This document shows, piece by piece, positions 6,196 to 14,747 of a stretch of DNA of 64,000 nucleotides. The notes beneath the pieces are model-generated. The model did no database searches. It saw nothing but the letters and a program-made list of their open reading frames with translations, and was not told the origin of the DNA. The DNA is from Helicobacter baculiformis (GTDB taxonomy: Bacteria; Campylobacterota; Campylobacteria; Campylobacterales; Helicobacteraceae), in assembly GCF_900197685.1 (NCBI RefSeq), contig NZ_FZMF01000014.1:1-64000 (forward strand), given 5' to 3'. The number at the start of each line of letters is the position of its first letter. The first letter of the stretch is position 1. The position numbers and the translations under genes are program-made.

Positions 6196-8076
6196 ATGAA
6201 TCTCAGACTTCGTAAAACCCTCTCTATAGGTTTGTGTGTAACTTTAAGTCCTCTAATATGTAAAGATATTCGCAATGGATTCTTTATCGGAGGTGGTTTC
6301 GGGGCTAAAAATGAAGTGCTTTCTAGTTATCAGGATGTGTCTACACTCTCGGGTGTGGGCAGCTATGCTACCCTTAGTAACATTCTTTCAAAGTACCCCG
6401 ATCTGTTGAGTGTAGCTAAATCGGGTGCGATTCCCCTACAAGAAACGCTTAATAAAGATTTACAAGCATTGGTAAAGGGTTTAGAAGCTCTGAACAATGA
6501 AGTTGCTAAGGTGGGGGTTAGTAATCAATCTTTAAAAGGTCTCAGTCAGCTGGATTTGCCTAACACGAGCAATAATCAAGAACTAGAAGCAAAGATTGAG
6601 ACAGAAATCCAAGCGCTTCAGTCGATGATCAATGCCACTACAGAGAAGGACACGAGTGTTGTTCAAGCTAACCAAGAAATTATCCAAAAGTACCAACAAG
6701 CTTTGAACACACTAAAGGGTCTTGGCAATAGCCTTTTGAACGAAGTTAATGACTATAATAAAAATCTTTCTTCGGACAAAATGGTATATCAAAAAGCAGA
6801 AGCCACTTATAAAAATGGCATGAATGCCTATAATAGCAATGTTTCGACCTACACAAATGCACGAGATAATGTGCTCGGCGATTTTAAGGAAGCAGCTAAA
6901 CAGAATGCTGGCATGGCTGGTGTTACTAAAACATACAACGATATGTATAAGCTGATAAACGCGGACCCGCATTATAAATCTGGCAAACAAAGGATAGACT
7001 ATCAGATAGCCACAAATGATGGGATTGATAGAGTTGCTGATGCAAAAGCTCTAAACCAAGTTATTGGAGAAGTAAAAGGGATCAATGAAGAACAAAACAG
7101 AGCCCAAGCTGGAGAGTATTTTTCTAAAATATTTGATGGTCTGTTATCCGATCTGCATGTTGGCAAAAAACTAGAGAATTTGACTTTGCTGGGTCTTTGG
7201 GGACTTGAAACTTGGTTTGAACGCCAAATAAAAGAAATAGACAAGTTGGGGGGACCGGGATATTTTCCATTGAATGTTAACTACTTAAAGCAGGGGCTTT
7301 CTGATGTCTACAGCACACTTTTTAACACGACTCAGCAACTTTTTACGGGGAACGCATATGCGGAAGTGATCCCCACTGCTAATTCTATATTTACACCGCC
7401 CACTGCCCCCGACGATAAGTTCAGTTTCTCTTACCAGGACTATAGCGATCAAATTAAAAATGCCGATCCCAAGATGGCTAATATTCAAGTTACAACAGGC
7501 GTGCCCGCTCAACAGAGCGCTCCAAGCGCTGTCCATGCCAGCTTGGGTAGTTTTGTAGATACCATCAATGGAGCTTCTAAGTTTTACTCCAATGTGGGCT
7601 ACAACGCAAATGTGATCACGGGTTACCAACACTTCTTTAGTCGTCGTTTGGGTTTTTCTCTACAGGCGAGTGCGGGGTATGAATGGGTGCAAAGCCCTCT
7701 TTTCCAAAAATCCCCTCTCTTTAATCGCATGCAGGGAGCACGCGTAGCTTTGGGAGGGGATCTGCTCTATGATTTCAAAGCCCCGGCAACCCAAAGCGGT
7801 CTTTATTGCGGACTATTTGCAGGGCTATTTGGCACTAATAGCCACTACTTTCTGACCACTAAAGCCCTCCAAACCTATTGGAAGTACTCCTTTAATGTCC
7901 ATTGGAATGCTGGGCTCAGGTTTCAGCTTGGAAGCAATATTGTGAAGTTGGGTGTGAGCAGTCCTTTGATTCCTAGAGTGATTAATTTACAAGCAGGGTC
8001 TACCCATTTCCTCGTTCATGAGACTTTCCACAACTTCAATCTTTACGCTTCCTATGCTGTGTTGTTTGGAGACTGA
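6196..8076 (+). CDS. Large Hop-like outer membrane protein
   Basis: A 626-residue secreted protein: signal peptide (about residues 1-22), then DIRNGFFIGGGFGAKNE, the usual mature start of Helicobacter Hop proteins. A long Asn/Gln/Lys-rich helical passenger follows (about residues 60-430). The C-terminal barrel has GYNANVITGYQHFFSRRLGFSLQASAGY, GGDLLYDF, LYCGLFAGLFG and FNLYASYAVLFGD. The layout, a helical extracellular domain within a C-terminal barrel, is that of BabA/SabA-type adhesins, but no specific receptor can be inferred. The chain ends in Asp, not Phe, which is unusual for this family. I use the ATG at 6196, preceded by AAAAGGAG (6177-6184); an in-frame ATG at 6163 precedes that ribosome site. 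It is a paralog of the protein at 40037-41737. Confidence 0.85.
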   Translation: MNLRLRKTLSIGLCVTLSPLICKDIRNGFFIGGGFGAKNEVLSSYQDVSTLSGVGSYATLSNILSKYPDLLSVAKSGAIPLQETLNKDLQALVKGLEALNNEVAKVGVSNQSLKGLSQLDLPNTSNNQELEAKIETEIQALQSMINATTEKDTSVVQANQEIIQKYQQALNTLKGLGNSLLNEVNDYNKNLSSDKMVYQKAEATYKNGMNAYNSNVSTYTNARDNVLGDFKEAAKQNAGMAGVTKTYNDMYKLINADPHYKSGKQRIDYQIATNDGIDRVADAKALNQVIGEVKGINEEQNRAQAGEYFSKIFDGLLSDLHVGKKLENLTLLGLWGLETWFERQIKEIDKLGGPGYFPLNVNYLKQGLSDVYSTLFNTTQQLFTGNAYAEVIPTANSIFTPPTAPDDKFSFSYQDYSDQIKNADPKMANIQVTTGVPAQQSAPSAVHASLGSFVDTINGASKFYSNVGYNANVITGYQHFFSRRLGFSLQASAGYEWVQSPLFQKSPLFNRMQGARVALGGDLLYDFKAPATQSGLYCGLFAGLFGTNSHYFLTTKALQTYWKYSFNVHWNAGLRFQLGSNIVKLGVSSPLIPRVINLQAGSTHFLVHETFHNFNLYASYAVLFGD

Positions 8077-8336
8077 TAGATTATCTACTTTTAACTAACC
8101 TCTTTGGACTTTTGATGATTTGCTAGAAGTTACAAAGGGGGGTTTTGAAAGCTTAAGCAAATCCTTACCGAATCCTTTTTTATCTCTATTTAATATTGAT
8201 CTTTGGGTGCAGAGAAGGGATGTTCAACCTTTCTCAAAATAGAGCCATGTCTTTGTGTAACATTAAAATTTTAAGTGTGGTAACGCTTATTATGTTGTGA
8301 AAAATATATTAATTTTTTTAATATGATATATTATTT

Positions 8337-8355
8337 TTTAATAATTATCATTATC
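8337..8355. promoter_or_regulatory. Fur-box-like operator upstream of ureA2B2
   Basis: Aligned by hand to the classical 19-base Fur consensus, 15 of 19 positions match, including an unbroken ATCATTATC right half. It lies about 60-80 bases upstream of the -10 box at 8415. An overlapping weak NikR-like arrangement (TATGATA, 11 bases, AATAATT; 8322-8346) is also present. Urease 2 of H. mustelae is reported to respond oppositely to nickel and iron, so either regulator would make sense. The assignment is inference. Confidence 0.5.
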
Positions 8356-8359
8356 ATAT

Positions 8360-8375
8360 ATAATAATATTATTAT
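8360..8375. promoter_or_regulatory. Perfect A/T palindrome, Fur/NikR-type operator candidate
   Basis: TAATAAT followed directly by ATTATTA (8361-8374), extended to 16 paired bases. The H. pylori Fur consensus has the same two half-sites but one base between them. In so A/T-rich a stretch chance is possible, but the perfect dyad beside a second Fur-like box supports an operator. Confidence 0.45.
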
Positions 8376-8414
8376 TTATTTTAAAAAGTTAATACAAAGT
8401 AACAGGATTTGGAC

Positions 8415-8420
8415 TATAAT
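8415..8420 (+). promoter_or_regulatory. -10 box of the ureA2B2 promoter
   Basis: Perfect TATAAT, 37 bases before the GTG start of ureA2, with a TAAGGAG ribosome site (8444-8450) in between. Confidence 0.65.
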
Positions 8421-8456
8421 CATCTTGCCTTTAAAATTTAGAGTAAGGAGCAACAG

Positions 8457-9137
8457 GTGAAACTCACACCCAAAGAGCAAGAAAAGTTCTTGTTATATTA
8501 TGCTGGCGAAGTGGCTAGAAAGCGTAAAGCAGAGGGTTTAAAACTCAACCAACCCGAAGCTATTGCCTACATTAGTGCCCACATTATGGACGAGGCACGT
8601 CGTGGTAAAAAGACCGTCGCTCAGCTGATGGAAGAATGCATGCACTTTTTGAAAAAAGACGAGGTGATGCCCGGCGTGGGTAACATGATCCCTGATCTAG
8701 GTGTAGAAGCCACTTTTCCTGATGGTACGAAACTTGTAACTGTGAATTGGCCCATTGAACCAGATGAGCACTTCAAAGCGGGCGAAGTGAAATTTGGTTG
8801 TGATAAAGACATCGAGCTCAATGCAGGCAAAGAAGTAACCGAACTTGAGGTTACTAACGAAGGACCAAAATCCTTACATGTAGGCAGCCATTTCCACTTC
8901 TTTGAAGCTAATAAGGCGTTGAAATTCGATCGGGAAAAAGCTTATGGCAAACGCTTAGATATTCCCTCTGGCAATACGCTACGCATTGGGGCAGGACAAA
9001 CCCGCAAAGTGCAGTTGATTCCTCTTGGTGGCAGCAAAAAAGTGGTTGGCATGAACGGGCTTGTGAATAACATCGCGGATGAACGCCATAAACACAAAGC
9101 GCTAGAAAAAGCGAAATCTCACGGATTTATCAAGTAA
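8457..9137 (+). CDS. ureA2: Urease 2 small subunit (fused gamma-beta chain)
   Basis: A 226-residue protein joining the urease gamma domain ([23 protein letters not shown], residues 1 to about 100) to the beta domain ([50 protein letters not shown]). This fusion is a Helicobacter hallmark. The start is GTG at 8457, supported by TAAGGAG nine bases upstream. Ten bases separate it from ureB2, so they form an operon. The neighbourhood has no ureI or ureEFGH. That, plus the downstream FecA-type gene, points to UreA2, the partner of the iron-containing urease of carnivore-associated Helicobacter, and not to the nickel urease UreA. The A2 assignment rests on context, since residues alone do not settle it by eye. 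Confidence 0.85.
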   Translation: MKLTPKEQEKFLLYYAGEVARKRKAEGLKLNQPEAIAYISAHIMDEARRGKKTVAQLMEECMHFLKKDEVMPGVGNMIPDLGVEATFPDGTKLVTVNWPIEPDEHFKAGEVKFGCDKDIELNAGKEVTELEVTNEGPKSLHVGSHFHFFEANKALKFDREKAYGKRLDIPSGNTLRIGAGQTRKVQLIPLGGSKKVVGMNGLVNNIADERHKHKALEKAKSHGFIK

Positions 9138-9147
9138 GGAGACTCCC

Positions 9148-10854
9148 ATGAAAATGAAAAAACAAGAATATGTAAACACTTACGGACCTACCAAAGGCGA
9201 CAAAGTGCGCTTAGGAGATACCGATCTTTGGGCAGAAGTAGAACATGACTATACCACCTATGGCGAAGAGCTCAAATTTGGTGCGGGTAAAACTATCCGT
9301 GAGGGTATGGGTCAGAGCAATAGCCCTGATGAAAACACCCTAGATTTAGTGATCACCAATGCGATGATTATTGACTACACCGGGATTTACAAAGCCGACA
9401 TTGGGATTAAAAATGGCAAAATCCATGGTATTGGTAAAGCAGGAAACAAGGACATGCAAGATGGCGTAAGCCCTCATATGGTCGTGGGTGTGGGCACAGA
9501 AGCACTTGCAGGGGAAGGCATGATCATCACAGCTGGTGGGATTGACTCACATACTCACTTCCTCTCTCCCCAACAATTCCCTACCGCTCTAGCCAATGGC
9601 GTTACCACCATGTTTGGGGGCGGCACAGGTCCTGTAGATGGCACGAATGCGACTACCATCACTCCGGGCAAATGGAACTTGCACCGCATGTTGCGCGCAG
9701 CAGAAGAGTATTCTATGAATGTGGGCTTTTTGGGCAAAGGCAATAGCTCTAGCAAAAAACAACTTGTAGAACAAGTAGAAGCGGGCGCGATTGGTTTTAA
9801 ATTGCATGAAGACTGGGGCACAACCCCAAGTGCGATCGACCATTGCTTGAGTGTAGCAGATGAATACGATGTGCAAGTCTGTATCCACACCGATACGGTC
9901 AATGAGGCAGGTTATGTAGATGACACCCTGAATGCGATGAACGGGCGCGCCATCCATGCCTACCACATTGAGGGAGCGGGTGGAGGACACTCACCTGATG
10001 TTATCACCATGGCAGGCGAAGTGAATATTCTACCCTCCTCCACAACCCCTACTATCCCCTATACCATTAATACGGTTGCAGAACACTTAGACATGCTTAT
10101 GACCTGCCACCACTTGGATAAACGCATCCGCGAGGATCTCCAATTTTCTCAAAGCCGTATCCGCCCCGGCTCTATCGCGGCTGAAGATGTGCTCCATGAT
10201 ATGGGTGTGATCGCCATGACTAGCTCGGATTCTCAAGCAATGGGGCGCGCGGGGGAAGTGATTCCTAGAACTTGGCAGACTGCAGATAAGAATAAAAAAG
10301 AATTTGGTAAGCTTCCAGAAGATGGCAAAGATAACGATAATTTCCGCATTAAGCGCTATATCTCCAAATACACTATTAATCCTGCTTTGACACATGGCGT
10401 GAGCGAGTATATCGGCTCTGTGGAAGAGGGCAAGATCGCTGACTTGGTGGTGTGGAATCCTGCCTTTTTTGGTGTGAAACCTAAAATCGTGATCAAGGGC
10501 GGTATGGTGGTCTTCTCTGAAATGGGCGACTCCAACGCGTCCGTGCCCACTCCCCAACCGGTTTATTACCGCGAAATGTTTGGACACCATGGCAAGGCTA
10601 AATTTGACACGAGCATTACTTTCGTTTCCAAAGTTGCCTATGAAAATGGCGTGAAAGAGAAACTAGGCTTAGAGCGCAAGGTGCTACCCGTGAAAAACTG
10701 CCGCAACATCACCAAGAAGGATTTCAAATTTAACGACAAAACGGCTAAGATCACCGTGGATCCTAAAACCTTCGAGGTCTTTGTAGATGGCAAACTCTGC
10801 ACCTCTAAACCCGCCTCAGAAGTGCCTCTAGCCCAACGCTACACTTTCTTCTAG
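9148..10854 (+). CDS. ureB2: Urease 2 large catalytic subunit
   Basis: A 568-residue urease alpha-chain homologue hydrolysing urea to ammonia and carbamate. All metal ligands expected from the family are present: H135 and H137 (SHTHFLS), carbamylated K218 ([10 protein letters not shown]), H247 (CIHTDT), H273 ([10 protein letters not shown]) and D361 ([10 protein letters not shown]). The flap Cys320-His321-His322 (MTCHHLDK) is also there. An intact metal site is compatible with iron or nickel; in H. mustelae the UreA2B2 enzyme was shown to be an oxygen-labile iron urease that needs no accessory maturation genes. The absence of ureEFGH here agrees with that. The stop codon TAG shares the CTAG at 10851-10854 with the convergent phosphoesterase gene. 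The first Met (9148) or the Met two codons later could be used; GGAG precedes both. Confidence 0.88.
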   Translation: MKMKKQEYVNTYGPTKGDKVRLGDTDLWAEVEHDYTTYGEELKFGAGKTIREGMGQSNSPDENTLDLVITNAMIIDYTGIYKADIGIKNGKIHGIGKAGNKDMQDGVSPHMVVGVGTEALAGEGMIITAGGIDSHTHFLSPQQFPTALANGVTTMFGGGTGPVDGTNATTITPGKWNLHRMLRAAEEYSMNVGFLGKGNSSSKKQLVEQVEAGAIGFKLHEDWGTTPSAIDHCLSVADEYDVQVCIHTDTVNEAGYVDDTLNAMNGRAIHAYHIEGAGGGHSPDVITMAGEVNILPSSTTPTIPYTINTVAEHLDMLMTCHHLDKRIREDLQFSQSRIRPGSIAAEDVLHDMGVIAMTSSDSQAMGRAGEVIPRTWQTADKNKKEFGKLPEDGKDNDNFRIKRYISKYTINPALTHGVSEYIGSVEEGKIADLVVWNPAFFGVKPKIVIKGGMVVFSEMGDSNASVPTPQPVYYREMFGHHGKAKFDTSITFVSKVAYENGVKEKLGLERKVLPVKNCRNITKKDFKFNDKTAKITVDPKTFEVFVDGKLCTSKPASEVPLAQRYTFF

Positions 10855-11459
10855 GTGTAAGTGCCCCTTAAAGGGGGCAGATTGCGTAAAAAATCTTCGA
10901 TACAGAAAATGGGCATTTGCTTCTTATATCTAAAGTCAATGCATACATTGATAGCGTTTGCATGTGGAGCTTGTATCTGTCTTGTATGTGTATGTCCATG
11001 TAGCCAATAAGTTTTGACTGAAGCTCTCTCTTCTTCCTTTTGCATCCATTCTGCTAGAATTTCGTCAGCAACTAAACGATTATATTCTTGAGAATCGGGC
11101 GGATAGTGGCACATAATAAATCTATAAAGATCGCCCATTTCAAAATCAAGGATATGAAAAAGCTTCTTCCAAACAAGAAATTTACAATTACTATAAGCGT
11201 TATCCAGTAAGAGATCATGGTTACCTTTGATCAAAATTTTTTGGCCCTTTAAACTAGAAAGAAGGGTATTAAGCGCCTTAGATGTTTTTCTAGCCAAAGT
11301 GAGATCACCCAAATACCAAACAATATCATCTTGTTCTACGCAATCTAACATGTTGAGCCACTCTTGATTAAGTTCCTCCACAGAGTTAAAAGGAAGTGCG
11401 GAATACCTAATAATGTTCGCATGAAAAAAGTGTAAATCTGAAACGACATAGTTTTTCAT
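10851..11459 (-). CDS. Calcineurin-like metallophosphoesterase
   Basis: A 202-residue protein with the full metallophosphoesterase motif series: SDLHFFHAN (residues 6-14), [22 protein letters not shown] and [10 protein letters not shown]. These residues bind two metal ions and hydrolyse phosphoester bonds. The size and motif spacing fit the small family often found on phages and in accessory regions. I start it at the Met at 11457-11459, which has GGAGG five bases upstream; an ATG four codons earlier lies before that ribosome site. It is convergent with ureB2, sharing the CTAG stop, and sits between ureB2 and the FecA-type receptor on the opposite strand. Substrate unknown (nucleotides, RNA or phosphoproteins are possible). 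Confidence 0.85.
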   Translation of the reverse strand: MKNYVVSDLHFFHANIIRYSALPFNSVEELNQEWLNMLDCVEQDDIVWYLGDLTLARKTSKALNTLLSSLKGQKILIKGNHDLLLDNAYSNCKFLVWKKLFHILDFEMGDLYRFIMCHYPPDSQEYNRLVADEILAEWMQKEEERASVKTYWLHGHTHTRQIQAPHANAINVCIDFRYKKQMPIFCIEDFLRNLPPLRGTYT

Positions 11460-11544
11460 GCATGCCTCCATGCGCTTTTGGTGCTAACCATTGAGTATAC
11501 AAAAATTTCTCCATAAATTTCTCCATACATAGGCATTAAATTAA

Positions 11545-11559
11545 TATAATTCTTATAAT
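11545..11559 (+). promoter_or_regulatory. A/T-rich promoter of the FecA-type receptor
   Basis: Two overlapping-phase TATAAT boxes (11545-11550 and 11554-11559) lie 43-57 bases before the ATG at 11602, within an A/T-rich stretch. Fur or NikR control is likely for such receptors, but I find no convincing full dyad. Confidence 0.45.
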
Positions 11560-11601
11560 TGATATTGTATTATCGGCTCTCATTTCTACAAGGAGCGTTG
11601 T

Positions 11602-13932
11602 ATGCGTAAATCTTTGGTATTGTTGTCTGCGGGCTATTTAGCACTGGGTGCACAGGAAGCTGTTAAAACCCACCGCCTACAAAGAGTAGAAACCACAGGA
11701 TCAACTCTCAACGAAGAAGCTCCTAAAAGTTGGCGTAGTCCTGAAGTGAGAAATTACTTAGGTAGCCAAACTGTCATTTCGCACAAGCAACTCACTCAAC
11801 AGGCTAACCAAAGCATCGAAGAAGCCCTGCAAAATGTGCCCGGGGTGCATATTCGCAACGCTACAGGGGTAGGCGCTGTGCCTAGTTTCTCTGTAAGAGG
11901 CTTTGGAAGCGGGGGCTCAGGGCATAGCAATACAGGTATGATTTTAGTTAATGGGATTCCGGTCTATGTCGCGCCTTATGTGGATATTGGCATGCCCATT
12001 TTCCCGGTAACCTTCCAATCCGTCGATCGTATCAGCGTGATCAAGGGGGGGGAGAGTGTGCAGTATGGACCTAATGCCTTTGGGGGTGTAATCAATATTA
12101 TCACGAAGCCCATTCCAAATAAATGGGAGAACCAAATCGCCGAGCGTATGACTGCCTGGGGGCGTGCAAGCAATGGGGGATTTGCAGGACCAGCCAGTCA
12201 AAATCAACCCTTTATCAAAACTCTAGCCAATAACTTTTTATACAACACCTATTTAAAAAGCGGGGGAATGTTTAATAACCATGTAGGCGTGCAGGTCCAA
12301 GCTAACTACATCGCTGGTCAGGGTTTCCGTATGGACAGCCCCACCAATATTCAAAACTATCTTTTAGACGCAATCTATCAAATCAACGAAAACCATAAAA
12401 TCACAGCTTATTACCAATACTATAAGTTTTTCTTGACCGATCCCGGATCTCTAGGCGTACAAGCCTATGAACAAAATCGCTTCCAAAATAACCGCCCGAA
12501 TAATGACAAAAGTGGTAAGGCAATGCGCTGGGGGGCTGTGTATCAAACCTTTTTTGGCGATACAGACAAGCTAGGCGGGGATTTCACTCTCACCTATTAT
12601 GGGCATGATATCAGCCGGGACTTCCAATTTGACTCTAACTTCCTGAATGTCAATACAGACCCTAGTTTAGGGCCGGTCTATACCAACCAAAATTACCAGG
12701 GCTTTAGTATTGGCGATCACCCTCGTCGTTACCTCATTAACGCGATTGAGCCCAATACAAACCTAGTATGGCAGACTAAACATATCAAGCACACTTTTAA
12801 AATTGGCATGCGCTACATGTCTAGCAATATGTGGTTCAGATTTCTAGAAAATAAATGTGCTTCCCTTAGCAATGGCACTTGCAATATGTCCGGCTTTCTT
12901 TTTGATACAAAAGCGAGTCAAAATTTAGAGATGTTTAACAATTATGTTGTGTTTTACATGAGTCATAAATGGGAATTTTTTCAAGGCAAATTGGTGCTAA
13001 CCCCCGGGTTTCGCTATACTTTCCTAGACTACAAAAAAGTGTTGCCTGAAAATGTTAATGCCACTAGTGGGCAGTTTAGTGCCTCTCAGACGATCAAAAA
13101 AACAGATAACCAATGGAGTCCTGCCCTTAACCTAGGATACAAGCCCTTAGAAAATTGGGTGATGTATTTCAACTACCGCCGTAGTTTTATCCCGCCACAA
13201 GCCAAATCAGTGAGTATCTTTTCGACCAATTACAACCAAATCTTTAATGAATTTGAAGTGGGATCGCGCTATTCCTATAAAAATCTCTTGAGCTTTAACG
13301 CGAGCTGCTTTGTGATTCTTGCTAACCATTATTATAGTGGTGGGTATGGAAGCAATAGTCTAGACATTGATGCCAAGAGTCAGGGCGTGGAATTGGAGCT
13401 TTACTATGCCCCCATTAAAGGGCTACAAATGCATCTAGCCTACACTTACATCGATGCGCGTATCACTAACAATGCGCAGGATAACCCTAGCTATTTTCGG
13501 GGCATTGTCAACCACCCTTTTAATCTTAAGGGTAAACGACTCCCCTATGTTAGCCCCAATCAATTTATCTTTGATATGAGCTATACCTACAAGAAAACCA
13601 CTTTTGGACTTTCTAGTTACTTCTACAGCCGCGCCTACTCTTCTATTCTTAATCAAGCCACTCCAAAAACCGCTTGTTTTAATTTTGGCTATAGTATTGA
13701 TGGAGCGACTTATGGTTGTAATAGCGTGGGGCTTTTGCCTTGGTATTGGGTGTGGAATGTGCAACTAAGCCAAGTATTTTGGCAGAGCGGACGGCATCAA
13801 ATTACGGGCAGTTTGCAGGTGAATAATATCTTTGATATGAAATACTATTTTCGAGGGATTGGCACCAGCCCCACAGGCAGGGAACCTGGTCCGGGACGCT
13901 CGGTTACGGTGTATTTGAATTATAATTTTTAG
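11602..13932 (+). CDS. fecA: TonB-dependent outer membrane receptor, FecA type
   Basis: A 776-residue receptor: signal peptide (about 1-16), TonB box region, plug domain with IEEALQNVPGVHIRN, VRGFGSGGSGHSNTGMILVNG, YVDIGMPIFPVTFQSVDRIS, KGGESVQYGPNAFGGVINI, and a long C-terminal barrel ending TVYLNYNF with terminal Phe. The plug closely resembles the FecA proteins of H. pylori, which import ferric citrate or, for FecA3, nickel. Which of these this one takes cannot be read from sequence. It needs TonB-ExbBD energy; an ExbBD/TolA-like set is at 49311-50997 in this window. The ATG follows AAGGAG. The coding sequence has an uninterrupted run of eight G (12045-12052) in the plug, an obvious slippage site for phase variation. 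Confidence 0.88.
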   Translation: MRKSLVLLSAGYLALGAQEAVKTHRLQRVETTGSTLNEEAPKSWRSPEVRNYLGSQTVISHKQLTQQANQSIEEALQNVPGVHIRNATGVGAVPSFSVRGFGSGGSGHSNTGMILVNGIPVYVAPYVDIGMPIFPVTFQSVDRISVIKGGESVQYGPNAFGGVINIITKPIPNKWENQIAERMTAWGRASNGGFAGPASQNQPFIKTLANNFLYNTYLKSGGMFNNHVGVQVQANYIAGQGFRMDSPTNIQNYLLDAIYQINENHKITAYYQYYKFFLTDPGSLGVQAYEQNRFQNNRPNNDKSGKAMRWGAVYQTFFGDTDKLGGDFTLTYYGHDISRDFQFDSNFLNVNTDPSLGPVYTNQNYQGFSIGDHPRRYLINAIEPNTNLVWQTKHIKHTFKIGMRYMSSNMWFRFLENKCASLSNGTCNMSGFLFDTKASQNLEMFNNYVVFYMSHKWEFFQGKLVLTPGFRYTFLDYKKVLPENVNATSGQFSASQTIKKTDNQWSPALNLGYKPLENWVMYFNYRRSFIPPQAKSVSIFSTNYNQIFNEFEVGSRYSYKNLLSFNASCFVILANHYYSGGYGSNSLDIDAKSQGVELELYYAPIKGLQMHLAYTYIDARITNNAQDNPSYFRGIVNHPFNLKGKRLPYVSPNQFIFDMSYTYKKTTFGLSSYFYSRAYSSILNQATPKTACFNFGYSIDGATYGCNSVGLLPWYWVWNVQLSQVFWQSGRHQITGSLQVNNIFDMKYYFRGIGTSPTGREPGPGRSVTVYLNYNF
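12045..12052 (+). repeat. G8 homopolymer inside the FecA-type gene
   Basis: Eight consecutive G within codons for Lys-Gly-Gly-Glu near residue 149. A one-base change would truncate the receptor inside the plug domain. Confidence 0.85.
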
Positions 13933-13937
13933 TTTAC

Positions 13938-14288
13938 TTAAGAAAAACGCCAACCATGTAAATTCAAAATATTGCGATCGGCTTCTTCTAGGGGGGTGTA
14001 GCCATTGCTTAAAAGACCATTGATGTAGATTTTATTGTAAACAAAGGCCATGATTAGATCAAAGAACATAGGGATACGCCCCAAAAATCTACCCGCCATG
14101 TCTCCATCGGGATAAGTAGTGTAAAAATATACACCTATAGCCACAAATACCAAAAAAATCACACACCATTTCCAATCTTTGCGCAACAAAGGCACGAAAA
14201 TACCAAAAAACAAAATGGTCCAACTAAAACCCACCTTGCAGACCTTGCTTTCCCCCGCCTCGTTTCTTAAAACTACTTTCCCAGCCAC
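13938..14288 (-). CDS. Small inner membrane protein (HrgC/DUF2628-like)
   Basis: A 116-residue protein with an N-terminal polar segment, hydrophobic stretches at about residues 22-36, 41-57 and 69-84, and a C-terminal NKIYINGLLSNGYTPLEEAD tail. The texture (short polar head, FFVPLLRKDWKW-like turn, NxxY...GY.P tail) resembles small DUF2628/HrgC proteins of Helicobacter, of unknown function. The start ATG has GGAG upstream on the minus strand. It is convergent with the FecA-type gene, five bases apart. Family assignment is tentative. Confidence 0.65.
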   Translation of the reverse strand: MAGKVVLRNEAGESKVCKVGFSWTILFFGIFVPLLRKDWKWCVIFLVFVAIGVYFYTTYPDGDMAGRFLGRIPMFFDLIMAFVYNKIYINGLLSNGYTPLEEADRNILNLHGWRFS

Positions 14289-14405
14289 CCTGTACTCCTT
14301 TAATTTGATGCAAATATTGTAACATAAAGTGGCTCAGGCGTGCTCTAACCTTTAAATGTGCAAATTCAGCTATAATATACTCTAGATCATCATAAAGAGT
14401 GTATC

Positions 14406-14747
14406 GTGGCAGAAAGAAATGTGTTTGAAAAAATTGTCGCTGGAGAGTTGCCTTGTAAAAAGGTCTTGGAAAATCAGGATTTTTTAGCCTTTGAGGACAT
14501 CAACCCCAAGGCCCCCGTCCATGTGCTCGTGATTCCCAAAGTGGGCGTGAAGGATTTTAACGCCATCACCCCGGAACTCTCTGCTAAAATCAATGCCTTT
14601 ATTTTAGAAGTTGTCAAGGTCTTAGGGCTCGATCAAAAAGGTTACAGACTCATCACTAATATCGGCACTGATGGGGGGCAGGAGGTGCCTCATTTGCATT
14701 TCCACATTTTGGGAGGAACTAAGCTCACATGGACCAAACTCTACTAG
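14406..14747 (+). CDS. HIT-family nucleotide hydrolase (HinT-like)
   Basis: A 113-residue protein starting at GTG (14406). It contains NVFEKIVAGELPCKKV, ENQDFLAFEDINPKAPVHVLVIPK and the histidine triad motif HLHFHILGG. HinT proteins are small dimeric purine nucleoside phosphoramidases. It begins a three-gene operon with the NifS-like protein (overlapping by 19 bases at 14729) and the DUF3972 protein, the same order I associate with HP0404-HP0406 of H. pylori. Confidence 0.92.
   Translation: MAERNVFEKIVAGELPCKKVLENQDFLAFEDINPKAPVHVLVIPKVGVKDFNAITPELSAKINAFILEVVKVLGLDQKGYRLITNIGTDGGQEVPHLHFHILGGTKLTWTKLY

Larger units (their letters stand above)
8077..8456. other. Regulatory intergenic region upstream of ureA2
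   Basis: 380 bases with no gene. The first half is unremarkable. From about 8300 to 8400 it is almost pure A/T and carries two operator-like palindromes and a promoter, listed separately. Confidence 0.7.

Noticed and set aside
8457-10854. Assignment as the main nickel urease ureAB
   Set aside because: No ureI or ureEFGH follow, and the neighbourhood is unlike the ureABIEFGH operon, so urease 2 is the better reading.
10862-10879. TGCCCC/GGGGCA hairpin just after ureB2
   Set aside because: It is not followed by a T run on either strand and codes for the C-terminus of the phosphoesterase, so I do not call it a terminator.
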